A stretch of DNA of 64,000 bases. It comes from Leptobacterium_A meishanense. Lineage in GTDB: Bacteria; Bacteroidota; Bacteroidia; Flavobacteriales; Flavobacteriaceae. A model generated the notes under the pieces. The model was given only the letters and a program-made list of their open reading frames with translations, was not told where the DNA came from and did not search any database. Every line of letters starts with the position of its first letter. Position 1 is the stretch's first letter. This document shows positions 46,601 through 53,682 of the stretch, one piece after another. The DNA lies in contig NZ_JBBEXE010000009.1 in NCBI RefSeq assembly GCF_037645805.1, forward strand, positions 1-64,000, read 5' to 3'. The position numbers and the translations under genes were made by a program.

Positions 46601-47730
46601 TCTTCATTAAAATCATTGGTTACATAATCTCCGGCAAATTCATCAAAGACCTGAGGGTTTTTAAGTACCCCTCCACTAGTATAGATGAGTGGTGTACCCC
46701 CCCAGCTAGTGTTTGGGCCGTTATCAGGCACATATATTTTACCATTTTGGGCAACCAAAACATCATATGCGTTCCGGTATCCAGGCGAAAATACTTGTAC
46801 AGGTCCCCCGGTTTCAGGAAAAGCTTGGTTCAAACCATTATTTCCTCCAAAAGGATCACCTATATCTATGGTTGTATTATACATAGGATGTCCTACCGGA
46901 TATGGAAAATTAGGTGAAGTATTGTTGATGTCTGCCCTCGTGGGATCATTAAGCGTTGGAAGGTCGTAGGCATACTGAGTATTTGTTCTAGGATCGGTAT
47001 ATACAGGCATTCCTTCCAGTTGGGTAAGATTGATAATAAGCAACGCACCGGATAGGTAAAACTCCGGAATGCCGGCAAAGTTATTACTGGGGGCACCTTT
47101 ATTGGTGTTTCCTCCCATTTGTAACAACATATAGGAAGTCCCCCCTTGTTCAAATAAATCTATTCCATTGATGGCATGGTTTTCTTCACAACGCGGCAAC
47201 CCTCTTATAAGGTCAACCTTATCCCAGGAAGAGCCATTCCATGTGAGCTTCGAAAGTATGCCTGAATTGGTATCAAGGTTGGTATCATTTCCCAAACTTC
47301 CACCACCACCAATCCGCCAATCAGAAGAAGTTACATATAGTGCTGGGTTTGATGCAGTTCCAGCTGTCGCTATACCGGTAACCTGTCGGATGAGCGTATT
47401 GTTAAAGATGCCATCGTCGTTGTGGTTGGGAACACTGTTTTTTACAATGTTGATTGTTTCGGTATTGGTTACTGTATAGGTTCCACTTCCCGGGGCAGCA
47501 TTGTCACGTGTAACAGTGAAGGCCCAAATGGTACCATCTTGCTGAGCTACATAAAGTCTTCCGTCCGGACCAAATTCTAGTGAGGTAGGGTTGTTAACAT
47601 TCTCACCAACCAGCCCTGAAGAGGAAAAACTGATGGTTTGTGCATTAATAGTTGTTAGCTGTATAAACAGCAGAAAAAATAAGCAAACTATTGATTTAAT
47701 AGTTGCGGGGCGGTAGTTTTTTATCATCAT
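40645..47730 (-). CDS. Giant exported multidomain protein: propeller, malectin, kelch, dockerin
   Basis: This 2361-residue protein has these parts in order (rough residues): signal peptide 1-31; glucose/sorbosone dehydrogenase-like propeller 32-585; Asp-rich calcium repeats 590-650; a beta-sandwich of unknown type 660-900; choice-of-anchor/ASH-like 905-1018; malectin 1022-1192; putative-Ig 1196-1292; kelch repeats 1300-1598; second ASH-like 1608-1705; second malectin 1711-1883; second putative-Ig 1886-2207, interrupted by an insert of about 225 residues (1957-2180) that starts VVIEAESG and looks like a carbohydrate-binding module; a regulatory-like beta domain 2212-2298; dockerin 2300-2355 with two Ca loops, DVNGDNVINALDFSLL and DINGDGVVSALDFSIL. 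It has no T9SS sorting domain of its own. It probably binds or processes polysaccharide; no catalytic site was identified. Confidence 0.88.
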   Translation of the reverse strand: MMIKNYRPATIKSIVCLFFLLFIQLTTINAQTISFSSSGLVGENVNNPTSLEFGPDGRLYVAQQDGTIWAFTVTRDNAAPGSGTYTVTNTETINIVKNSVPNHNDDGIFNNTLIRQVTGIATAGTASNPALYVTSSDWRIGGGGSLGNDTNLDTNSGILSKLTWNGSSWDKVDLIRGLPRCEENHAINGIDLFEQGGTSYMLLQMGGNTNKGAPSNNFAGIPEFYLSGALLIINLTQLEGMPVYTDPRTNTQYAYDLPTLNDPTRADINNTSPNFPYPVGHPMYNTTIDIGDPFGGNNGLNQAFPETGGPVQVFSPGYRNAYDVLVAQNGKIYVPDNGPNTSWGGTPLIYTSGGVLKNPQVFDEFAGDYVTNDFNEDNSQGFGDPLHYIGTINDANGTYYAGHPVPIRAFPSRADVVEYRYGDDPNDGTSNIDWYEASRHNWADLLVGVQGYFQNSFSIANFPDDPRQGAYLSKNVGDPGLNVLDVVSSSTNGICEYTATNFSGAMQGDLLTASFNGNINRYVLNASGDAVVLEEQTFSGFGSIPLDVVAQGDTDPFPGTVWAATYGADNITVFEPADFGNCPQPGDLDYDPNADSDNDGYTNQDEVDNGTNHCSGGSVPNDNDGDNISDLNDPDDDNDGILDVDDAFAIDPDNGTTTNLPINYSFFNNDPGTGFFGLGLTGLMVDPSGSTDYLTQYDESNMSFGGAGGKATVDLVPEGDALEGTNTQQYGFQLGINADVNSNPFTAHSKIESPFFAVGGAQTAPQNFQSQGIYIGNGDQDNYLKVVLMDGITDGDAIYGLQVLLEDAGTITSDTSFDIPNVLDAESVDLYISVDPTSNTALPYYSLDNGGSVIALGSPITLPASFLSAADNKGLAVGLIATSAGPGDAFSATWDFMKITENLPLTLSVNNNTSAIDFGEAPINSSDIQLIINAANLGGPESGVLQISQINITGTDAALFSSQNGALPINIGPGADVSFPVTFMPNGVTGSKSATLEFIHDGVNSPYNVPLTAILTEQQVPLVRINAGDVTFTATDGGPDWEQNSTKGATSGPSYTVNVGEISTHGLSAANKHTSIPSYIDNTTYEALFNKERWDLAGGAEMQFDIPLDNGNYTVNLYMANGFSGTGAPGQRVFDVLIEGAIVLDDLDLAVEFGNQVGGMFSFPITLTDGVLNIGFAHDVIENPLINAIEILGALPQITIDPITDQSNFVGDVVSLAVAASGGDSGQNYTYSISGQPDGIAIEPTNGHIFGTITETALTGGPSADGIHNVTVTVTQSGIPDATEQFTWTINALPDLWIDKNEDENYIARHECSFVQAGDKFYMLGGRESAQTIDVYDYTNNTWTQKVGSAPIEFNHFQAIEYQGLIWVIGAFKDNNFPNELPADHVWVYDPANDIWIQGPEIPAGRKRGSAALAIHNDKFYVLAGNTLGHNGGYVSWFDEYDPATGTWTALTDAPRARDHFHTAIIDGKLYAVSGRLSGDAGGTFGPVIPEVDVYDFNTSGWSTLPVGQNLPTPRAGAGVAALQGKLYVAGGEIPSSADALTVTEVYDPQTQTWSTAASLNHKRHGTQAIVSGNGIFVAGGSPIQGGGNQKNMEVYGSDNPTGTPITASNVTAPTGVTFSEGETKDIILEVSGGNTAIIISSIVISGTNAGLFNITAGDLSDFLVKPNSSHTISVEFTGTGTDKNAVLTITYNNGLAKIVNLTSGLLNEVIFRVNAGGALTTSNDAFMDWTEDRSAGSAGGAATTGTPSSYVNAGTQDVTFGVTLSGFTNTTGYPDSLFAVERYNTFDSPNNMQWDFPVTNGVYTVNLLFGEVWNGIQNPNIREFDVFIEDKLVLENYDQNEVYGWNVAIVETFNTEVTDGNLDIDFVKILENPNIKGIEIIRLSDLPTNNPPLVTNPGAQTNTEEDVVSLQINADDGNGDTQILTYAATNLPLGLSIDPDTGLVSGTISTASISSNTFQEDSGLVVIEAESGTLSATWSQLTDNNITGILAGADHFLDQNGGVVNYDIQITTPGVYRINWRSDFGGSDPTQQNDTWMKLPNNDDVWFFGQKGTTGTEATMINNLQGAQANVVFPIGSTRVTGATTPAGAGDNGWFKVYRSNSESWKWQASTSDNDPHNIYAYFVNPGTYTLQISERSLGHAIDKIVLYKVDGTNYTNLQLTNAVESPTVQIIEGAASNSPYNVEVTVTDNGVTPEATAIQFTWNINPNNTTHALIIETSLQGRTSNAGDYTVQLYEVVNLTTPKYDFNITANNAGQLAIPSLIDSGDYKLVIGHGNYLTQIIDITVNSNTSIPVGEFKGGDVNGDNVINALDFSLLVASFNKSSGEAGYNANADINGDGVVSALDFSILASNYNTQGDNL

Positions 47731-48051
47731 TGCTACTTTTATTACAGAACTTATTTTGGGTGCTACTAATCAATAAGTACTCATGTAATAAAAAGTGCCG
47801 TTAGCAATAATTGTAGGTGCGCTATTTAATGAAGAAAGGGAGTACAAATATACGATAACTTATACGGCTTTTTACCATATGTATCGGTAAACGGAAGTAT
47901 TCTTCGATCAGGGGAGGGGTCAGTAGTTAACAATTAATTATCAGCCTTTATGGCTTTCATTTAGATGAACTATTTTGTTATAGTGTATTACTTTCCAAGG
48001 CAGTATTAGACCTTATAATTGATTCGTTTGGATTTATGTATTTTTGTTAAT
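47731..48051. promoter_or_regulatory. Intergenic region with divergent promoters
   Basis: About 320 bases between the divergent giant gene and dipeptidase gene. CAAATATA at 47845-47852 is an exact reverse-strand TAnnTTTG and could start the giant gene transcript with a leader of about 110 bases. No well-spaced -33 element was found. No gene, tRNA or strong hairpin is seen. Confidence 0.45.
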
Positions 48052-48786
48052 ATGCGAGTCAGGCTATACATTCTATCAGTAATTTTTTTGAGTATCATTT
48101 CATGTAAAAAATGCAAAGACCCGGATGCTTTTTCAAATCCTTATATGGTAGCTGTACCAGATCCAAGTGACTCTAACGAAAAAGCTACAGATACGTTGCT
48201 CGCTAAAAAAGAAATAATTGTTCCGTTAAACTTGCTGTCTGATACGGTCTTTATACGCTTAGCAGATTATAGTAATGATTTTATATTTGACCTTAAATAT
48301 GCCACTACAGATAATTTTTTAAAAAAAGCAGTATACGATTGCCCGGAATGTTATGTGAGGGTGAAGACAGCTAAAGCACTGTTGGCTGCTAATAATGATT
48401 TTATGAGGCAGGGGCACCGTATTAAGTTTTTTGATTGTTACCGCCCTAATGATGTGCAGTGGAAGATGTGGGAATTGTTTCCTAATCCGCAATATGTAGC
48501 AAACCCGCAGAAAGGATCTATTCACAACAGAGGAGGGGCAGTGGATATTACACTAGTGAATGATGCAGTGGATGAACTGGATATGGGAACCGATTTTGAT
48601 TATTTTGGTAAAGAGGCACATCATGATTATACCAATCTTTCTAAAGAGGTGTTGAACAACCGAAAACTATTAAAAGAAATCATGGAAAAACATGGCTTTT
48701 GGAGTATCCGGACGGAATGGTGGCACTACAACCTTAATACGGCATCTAATGATGCAATAGCTAATTTTAAATGGAAGTGTAAATAA
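48052..48786 (+). CDS. VanX-like D-alanyl-D-alanine dipeptidase lipoprotein
   Basis: This 244-residue M15D metallopeptidase (ATG at 48052) has a lipobox (SIISC) at about residue 17. The catalytic motifs are SIHNRGGAVDITL (first His and Asp zinc ligands) and TEWWHYNL (Glu base and second His). The N-terminal YATTDNFLKKAVYDCPECYVR and FDCYRP segments are also typical. It cleaves D-Ala-D-Ala, usually for peptidoglycan recycling; no van genes are nearby, so resistance is unlikely. Confidence 0.9.
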   Translation: MRVRLYILSVIFLSIISCKKCKDPDAFSNPYMVAVPDPSDSNEKATDTLLAKKEIIVPLNLLSDTVFIRLADYSNDFIFDLKYATTDNFLKKAVYDCPECYVRVKTAKALLAANNDFMRQGHRIKFFDCYRPNDVQWKMWELFPNPQYVANPQKGSIHNRGGAVDITLVNDAVDELDMGTDFDYFGKEAHHDYTNLSKEVLNNRKLLKEIMEKHGFWSIRTEWWHYNLNTASNDAIANFKWKCK

Positions 48787-48822
48787 AAAAAGCCCTTTTC
48801 TTACCAAAAAGAGCTTTTAGAG
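48787..48822. terminator. Imperfect terminator between convergent genes
   Basis: AAAAGCCCTTTT and AAAAAGAGCTTTT form a stem with one bulge and one mismatch directly after the dipeptidase stop, 15 bases before the end of the convergent lipoprotein gene. Confidence 0.5.
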
Positions 48823-48836
48823 ATATGAATGTGTTT

Positions 48837-49559
48837 TTAATCATCTAAGAGGTCTGATGATTCTTCGAGTAAGTTCTTTATAAAATCTGCTAAAGCCCTG
48901 TTTCCATCATCATCGTTAGGGTTAATTTCAATTACTCCATTATTGTTGCCATCTGTAGCTGAAGAGAAATCGACAGAAGATGCAGCACCGAAAATAATAT
49001 CAAGATCAAAATTAATAGTGATATTGGTAGTGCCTCCGTCAACAACTATGTCGACAGTATCATTAGAGAAATCTACTTCAAACTCCTCTTCGGTATCATG
49101 CCAAAACACAAATGGGACATCATTGATAGTCCCTCTTATAAGGATAGACTTATCGAATAACTCACTTGAGGTATTTTGACTCTTGTGAAAATCAAATTCG
49201 ATTTCATCATAAGTATTGTTTGGCAGATCTACATTTGCAATGTTGATTGAAGTACTTCCGGAAAGTAGATCTAATTCAAAAGGACCTTGCAATTCCACTT
49301 TATCCTCTCCAATAAGATCTTCAATATTATTGTCGTCCAAATCATCATCAATTTCAAATTCAATTTCTCTTATATTAATAAGGAAATCGGTTAAGATGAC
49401 ATTGTCAGGGTTTCGGGAGCCAATATTGCTACTGTTAATAGATGCTTTGGCATTGATGCTTACATTGCCATCATTAGAATCATTACTGCTACTACACGAA
49501 ATGTTAGTAACTACTAGGGCAGTTACGGCAAAAAACGGAAAAAATCTTTTTAAATTCAT
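48837..49559 (-). CDS. Acidic lipoprotein, DUF4382-like
   Basis: This 240-residue protein has a signal peptide with lipobox (TNISC, Cys about residue 22) followed by a Ser/Asn/Asp linker. The mature domain is very acidic and beta-rich (ILTDFLINIREIEFEIDDD, YDEIEFDFHKSQN, ILIRGTINDVPFVFWHDTEEEFEV). The pattern recalls DUF4382 lipoproteins, but the match is weak. Monocistronic. The function is unknown. Confidence 0.7.
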   Translation of the reverse strand: MNLKRFFPFFAVTALVVTNISCSSSNDSNDGNVSINAKASINSSNIGSRNPDNVILTDFLINIREIEFEIDDDLDDNNIEDLIGEDKVELQGPFELDLLSGSTSINIANVDLPNNTYDEIEFDFHKSQNTSSELFDKSILIRGTINDVPFVFWHDTEEEFEVDFSNDTVDIVVDGGTTNITINFDLDIIFGAASSVDFSSATDGNNNGVIEINPNDDDGNRALADFIKNLLEESSDLLDD

Positions 49560-49678
49560 AATAATTGTTATTTATAAGTTAAGTTGTAGATACTATAATA
49601 TATAACCTTTTTTGGTCATATTTATTATGATATAAACAGCTAAAAAAAAGAAAACCCTACCATGTTAATTAAAAAATC

Positions 49679-50866
49679 TTAATATTTTTTGCAATAGATA
49701 CCAATCTTAACTCCTTTATAATCTGTTGTAAAAAACAAATAATCATCCCCGCCATCCTTGATGTTTAGCTTTTTTCTAATCTGTGCAACACTCTCTGGGA
49801 AGTTTCGGGTACTGATATTGGCTTTTTTAAGTGTTTTTAACTTGCTTTTGAGCAATTTTCGTTGGTATGGAAAGGAGTTTATAATTTCAAATGTCCGACC
49901 GGGAAAGGAAATAAGATTATCTGAAGTATATAAGTGGGAATGTAAGTGTAATTTGTCAAGCTTATAGTATTTTGCGATACTGTTAAAAGCTCCGGTCTTC
50001 ATAATAGCACTGTTGGGTTCGTATAAATACTTTTTGGGAGCTGCATACGTAACACCTGCCTGCTTCTCTTTATGAAATAGAAATTCAAAAGTTTCCCGCT
50101 TTTTATTTTTGATGTTAACCGCTTTTATTTTTATCACTTTACTATCAGAATGACTATTTAAGATCCATAGAAGCTCTTTTACTTCATTTTTAACTGCCAC
50201 TACGTGAATTTCTTTTACACACCGAAGTTCTTTTATCCCGATCGAGATGTCTAGTAACGGAGCTGTTTTTATTAAAATGTTTTCTGTTTTATCAAATAGA
50301 AGGTCAATATGACCGGGAACATTAGGAATGCAGTCCTGTAGCATAAAAACTTTTCCTTTTACATTATTTCTTCGAGAGGGGTCTAGGTATATCCAATCAA
50401 ATTTCTTGGAAGTTTTTTTTAGAAATTCAATACCATCTCCATGGATAATTTCTATATTATCAACTCCCAGGACCTGATAATTATAAGAGACAGTTTCAAC
50501 TAACTCAGGGTTAATCTCTAAGTAAGTTATTTCTTTCAATAATTTTGCAAAATAAAATGAGTCAATACCAAACCCTCCGGTAAGGTCAACTAATGATTTT
50601 CCATTTACCAAACTGGCTTTATATGCAGCGGTAATTTCAGAAGAGGTTTGTTCAATAGCCAGTTTGTTTGGGTAATATATTTTGGGAGTATTGAACCAGG
50701 TAGGGAGTTTTTTTTCTGATTTTTTCTTTGAAATAAGTTGTTCGGCGAGCTCTGAGGCCTTCACACCATCAAAATCAGGGTTTTTAAATAAAACTGACGA
50801 AGTGTCAGTATTTAAATTTTCATCTATAAAATTCTGAATACCAGTTTTTAATATATTTTTATTCAA
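49679..50866 (-). CDS. Class I SAM methyltransferase with THUMP-like domain
   Basis: This 395-residue protein has a Rossmann methyltransferase core with LVDLTGGFGIDSFYFAK (SAM motif, about residue 94), YLEINPELV, and the catalytic-type motif WIYLDPSRRN. The C-terminal region (about 310-395) fits the THUMP-like domain that follows this core in Bacteroidota. An RNA substrate is likely, but not defined. It lies 7 bases after the permease gene in the same direction. Confidence 0.83.
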   Translation of the reverse strand: MNKNILKTGIQNFIDENLNTDTSSVLFKNPDFDGVKASELAEQLISKKKSEKKLPTWFNTPKIYYPNKLAIEQTSSEITAAYKASLVNGKSLVDLTGGFGIDSFYFAKLLKEITYLEINPELVETVSYNYQVLGVDNIEIIHGDGIEFLKKTSKKFDWIYLDPSRRNNVKGKVFMLQDCIPNVPGHIDLLFDKTENILIKTAPLLDISIGIKELRCVKEIHVVAVKNEVKELLWILNSHSDSKVIKIKAVNIKNKKRETFEFLFHKEKQAGVTYAAPKKYLYEPNSAIMKTGAFNSIAKYYKLDKLHLHSHLYTSDNLISFPGRTFEIINSFPYQRKLLKSKLKTLKKANISTRNFPESVAQIRKKLNIKDGGDDYLFFTTDYKGVKIGIYCKKY

Positions 50867-50873
50867 AGTTTTA

Positions 50874-51962
50874 CTATAGATTTTTAGTCAATGATTTAAC
50901 TACCTTATTTTCTGCTAAAAATTCCTTTAAAATCACCTTTATAACGGTATACCCAGGTACTGCAATAACCATTCCGGTAATACCAAAAAGCAACCCTCCT
51001 ATTATGATGACTAAAAAAATTTCTAACGGATGTGAACGAACACTGTTAGAAAAAATATAAGGCTGGCTAAAGAGATTATCAACCAATTGTGCTATGATAA
51101 ACCCAATGAAAACATAAATGGTTTTTGGCAAAATAACACTACTGAAATCTTGTCCTAGATTGCTTGTCATTGTAAGAAATAACATCAATAATCCACTTAT
51201 AATAGGACCAATGTAAGGTACTAGGTTTAGCAGTGCGCAGAGGAAGGCAATTACAATAGCATTGTCTATTCCGAAGATGAGCAAAATAATCGTGTATAGA
51301 ATAAACAGGATAAGGATCTGTAATAACAGGCCAATAAAATACCTAGAGAGTAAATCTTTCATTTTGTCAAATGATTTTTTGAGGCGTCGCTCTTTATCAT
51401 TAGGGACAAAAACCATAACACCATCCTCAAAAAGACGGCTATCTTTCAGGAAGAAAAAAGATATGAAGACAACAGAAAATAGGCCAACACTAAAATCTCC
51501 AAGAAAATTAGCAACTGCGTTTAAAAAGTTTGGAATAGCAGCAAAATTTAGCCCTGAGAGTATACCGGAATCTTTAATAGTTTGTTCAATGTCTATTTGG
51601 TTGATGGCAAAGTAATCAGAGACTTCCCTATACAGACCTTCTATGTTTTCTTGAAGTGCTTCTACATTTAATAATGACAGATTTTGTCCTTGTTTTATTA
51701 CTAGTGGGATGAACATGGAGATAAGCCCTAATAAAAGGGTAACCATAATAACCATGGTAACAATAACTGCAAATGTGTTGGTAAACTTTAACCGGTTTCG
51801 TAAAAAGAACACTAGAGGTCTGCCAATGAGTGATATAACAGCAGCAATAGTGATGTAAATAAGTACAACTTTTATTTTGTATACTAAAAAAAGCAACAAT
51901 GCAATACCTGCTAAGATGGCAATGGCTCTTATAATTCCGGTAGCTATAACTCTTGAATCCAT
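50874..51962 (-). CDS. AI-2E (PerM) family permease
   Basis: This protein of about 362 residues (ATG at 51962; an upstream ATG at 52043 would overlap the DUF4159 gene) has the AI-2E/PerM layout: N-terminal helices, a long hydrophilic loop and C-terminal helices with LLNLVPYIGPIISGLLM and DNLFSQPYIFSNSVRSHPLEIFLVIIIGGLLFG. The family contains autoinducer exporters and Na+/H+ antiporters; the substrate is unknown. Confidence 0.88.
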   Translation of the reverse strand: MDSRVIATGIIRAIAILAGIALLLFLVYKIKVVLIYITIAAVISLIGRPLVFFLRNRLKFTNTFAVIVTMVIMVTLLLGLISMFIPLVIKQGQNLSLLNVEALQENIEGLYREVSDYFAINQIDIEQTIKDSGILSGLNFAAIPNFLNAVANFLGDFSVGLFSVVFISFFFLKDSRLFEDGVMVFVPNDKERRLKKSFDKMKDLLSRYFIGLLLQILILFILYTIILLIFGIDNAIVIAFLCALLNLVPYIGPIISGLLMLFLTMTSNLGQDFSSVILPKTIYVFIGFIIAQLVDNLFSQPYIFSNSVRSHPLEIFLVIIIGGLLFGITGMVIAVPGYTVIKVILKEFLAENKVVKSLTKNL

Positions 51963-52026
51963 AGGTATGGGTATATAAAATTTTTGATAGTATGTTTGGT
52001 ATAAATTATAGTTATATTTTACGGGG

Positions 52027-52698
52027 CTAGTTTTTAAAAGCATACTCTACAATATTGGCCCCCATTTGCAATGCTTGTACACGTATTTCTTCGGGGTCGT
52101 TATGTATTTCTGGATTTTCCCAGCCATCTCCTAAATCACTTTCGTAGGTAAATAACAGTACTAACCTGTTCTGATGAAAAATACCAAAGGCTTGGGGGCG
52201 TTTCCCGTCGTGTTCATGGATTTTAGGGAGTCCGCTTGGAAAATGGTATGTTTGGTTAAAAATAGCATGATTCGCAGGTAATTCGATTAATTCTTTATCA
52301 GGAAAGACCTTTTTTAGTTCATTCTTGAAATAGGGTTCCATTCCATAGTTGTCATCTACATGGAGAAATCCCCCAGAAAGCAGGTAATTTCTAAGATTTT
52401 GTGCTTCTTCAGGTGTAAAAAACACATTTCCATGTCCGGTCATATGAATGAATGGATATTGAAAAATGGATATATCACCAACTTCTACGATACGGGGCTT
52501 AGCGTCAATGGCTGTATTAATGTGTTGATTGCAAAATAAAATAAGATTGGGCAAAGCAGTAGGATTTGAGTACCAATCGCCACCACCACCATATTTTAAT
52601 ACAGCAATTTCCTGTGCTTGTGTAGTCAGGGTTATCATTAGTACAATTAAGAGGTGTACAGGTTTCAATCTCTTGGTTTTATAAACAACAGGAGGCAT
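52027..52698 (-). CDS. DUF4159-domain exported protein
   Basis: This 223-residue protein has a signal peptide (KTKRLKPVHLLIVLMITLTTQAQ) and a DUF4159 domain (YGGGGDWYSNPTALPNLI, MTGHGNVFFTPEEAQNLRNYLLSGGFLHVDDNYG, FPDKELIELPANHAIFNQTYHF, GIFHQNRLVLLFTYESDLGDGW). DUF4159 is a flavodoxin/ThuA-like fold often found near MoxR/DUF58 genes; none is adjacent here. Its start codon lies in the loop of a perfect hairpin that hides a strong Shine-Dalgarno sequence. Confidence 0.87.
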   Translation of the reverse strand: MPPVVYKTKRLKPVHLLIVLMITLTTQAQEIAVLKYGGGGDWYSNPTALPNLILFCNQHINTAIDAKPRIVEVGDISIFQYPFIHMTGHGNVFFTPEEAQNLRNYLLSGGFLHVDDNYGMEPYFKNELKKVFPDKELIELPANHAIFNQTYHFPSGLPKIHEHDGKRPQAFGIFHQNRLVLLFTYESDLGDGWENPEIHNDPEEIRVQALQMGANIVEYAFKN

Positions 52699-52710
52699 TT
52701 ACCTCCTGTT
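52687..52710 (-). promoter_or_regulatory. Hairpin enclosing the DUF4159 start codon and Shine-Dalgarno site
   Basis: On the reverse strand, AACAGGAGG and CCTCCTGTT form a 9-bp perfect stem around the loop TAAATG. The ATG in the loop is the DUF4159 start, and AGGAGG in the left arm is a full Shine-Dalgarno sequence 3 bases before it. The right arm is made by the first codons. The hairpin also follows the upstream hydrolase stop by 17 bases, but there is no T run. Confidence 0.7.
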
Positions 52711-52727
52711 ATCATTAAAACTCAAAT

Positions 52728-53627
52728 TTACTGATTTTTACCTAATAACCAGTCTTTTATAATGAGCGCCATTCTTTCCCCATTTCCTTCGTGGGGGAAG
52801 TGACCTTCATTTTCAATTAAGTGCAGTTCAGAATTGCTTAATATTGATGCGGCTCTTTCAGGAATTCCAAGCTCATTTACAGGGTCTTTAACACCATAAA
52901 TTAACAAGGAGGGCTTTTTGGAAAGTTTTGATGACATGGCATCTTTAATAGTGATCATGATCGCTGTTGAATCTTTGAGATTGACCAATAATTTACGCAC
53001 CCTTTCCCGTTTTTCTTTAGTGTTAAATATATTGAAATAATGCTGTTGCACATCTTTTGGTACTTTTTGAGCTTTGAGTTTGTTGACCATTGCCCATACA
53101 ACAATATTAAACTGTTGGTTGATAATTTTCAACGGCCAAGTAGAAAGTACCCCAATAAAATTGTGAAGTTTTTTAAATTCATTAGTAGGGAACATAATCG
53201 TACCTGTAAATATAAACCCTTTGAATAACTCTGGCTTTTGTGCAGCAATATAAAATCCGGACGGACCTCCTGTATCATGTCCTAAAAAGTACAGATCTTC
53301 CAAGTTCAATTTCTCAATAAAAGCATTCAATATTTTCGATTGACTTTCTATAGTATATTCATAAGCCTTTGAAGGAATAGAAAAACCAAATCCAGGATAA
53401 TCGAGAGCGATGCACCGGAACTCTTTTGACAAAACTTTTATCATGTCACGGTACATAAAAGACCAAGCACATGCCGGATGCGAAAAGAGGATAATGTCAC
53501 CTTTACCTTCATCGATGTAATGGACTTTGTTATCATTTATTTCCAGAAATTTGCTTTCAAAAGGATAGTGTTCCCTGTTAAGCCATTCAGGTATCACAAA
53601 AGTAGCATTTGTTAATACAGTTTCCAT
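52728..53627 (-). CDS. Alpha/beta hydrolase with Asp nucleophile (epoxide hydrolase/dehalogenase-like)
   Basis: This 299-residue hydrolase has an oxyanion segment FSHPACAWSF (H50), CIALDYPGFGFS, nucleophile D118 in LGHDTGGPSGF, and catalytic H276 in NEGHFPHEG. An Asp nucleophile places it with epoxide hydrolases and dehalogenases rather than esterases, but the HGNP motif and Trp after Asp of true dehalogenases are absent. It lies 55 bases downstream of an ECF41-type sigma gene, with a matching promoter in the gap. Confidence 0.85.
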   Translation of the reverse strand: METVLTNATFVIPEWLNREHYPFESKFLEINDNKVHYIDEGKGDIILFSHPACAWSFMYRDMIKVLSKEFRCIALDYPGFGFSIPSKAYEYTIESQSKILNAFIEKLNLEDLYFLGHDTGGPSGFYIAAQKPELFKGFIFTGTIMFPTNEFKKLHNFIGVLSTWPLKIINQQFNIVVWAMVNKLKAQKVPKDVQQHYFNIFNTKEKRERVRKLLVNLKDSTAIMITIKDAMSSKLSKKPSLLIYGVKDPVNELGIPERAASILSNSELHLIENEGHFPHEGNGERMALIIKDWLLGKNQ

Positions 53628-53650
53628 AAAATTGTGTTTTTATCCTTATT

Positions 53651-53676
53651 GACAGAGAACTGTGGATTTTGTGACA
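53651..53676 (-). promoter_or_regulatory. Predicted ECF41-dependent promoter
   Basis: On the reverse strand, TGTCACA (53670-53676), 15 bases and TGTC (53651-53654) lie 24 bases before the hydrolase start. The known ECF41 promoter is TGTCACA with a -10 of CGTC about 16 bases on. The -35 match is complete; the -10 differs in one base and the spacing by about one. Confidence 0.65.
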
Positions 53677-53682
53677 CAATTT

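Noticed and set aside
40645..47730. T9SS sorting domain on the giant protein
   Set aside because: The C-terminus is a clear two-loop dockerin; no YPNP-type sorting domain follows it.
48052..48786. Vancomycin-resistance vanX
   Set aside because: The family fits, but there is no vanH, vanA or vanRS nearby and the protein is a lipoprotein; a peptidoglycan-recycling role is more likely.
52728..53627. Second haloalkane dehalogenase
   Set aside because: It lacks the HGNP Asn and the Trp after the nucleophile, so it is called only as an Asp-nucleophile hydrolase.
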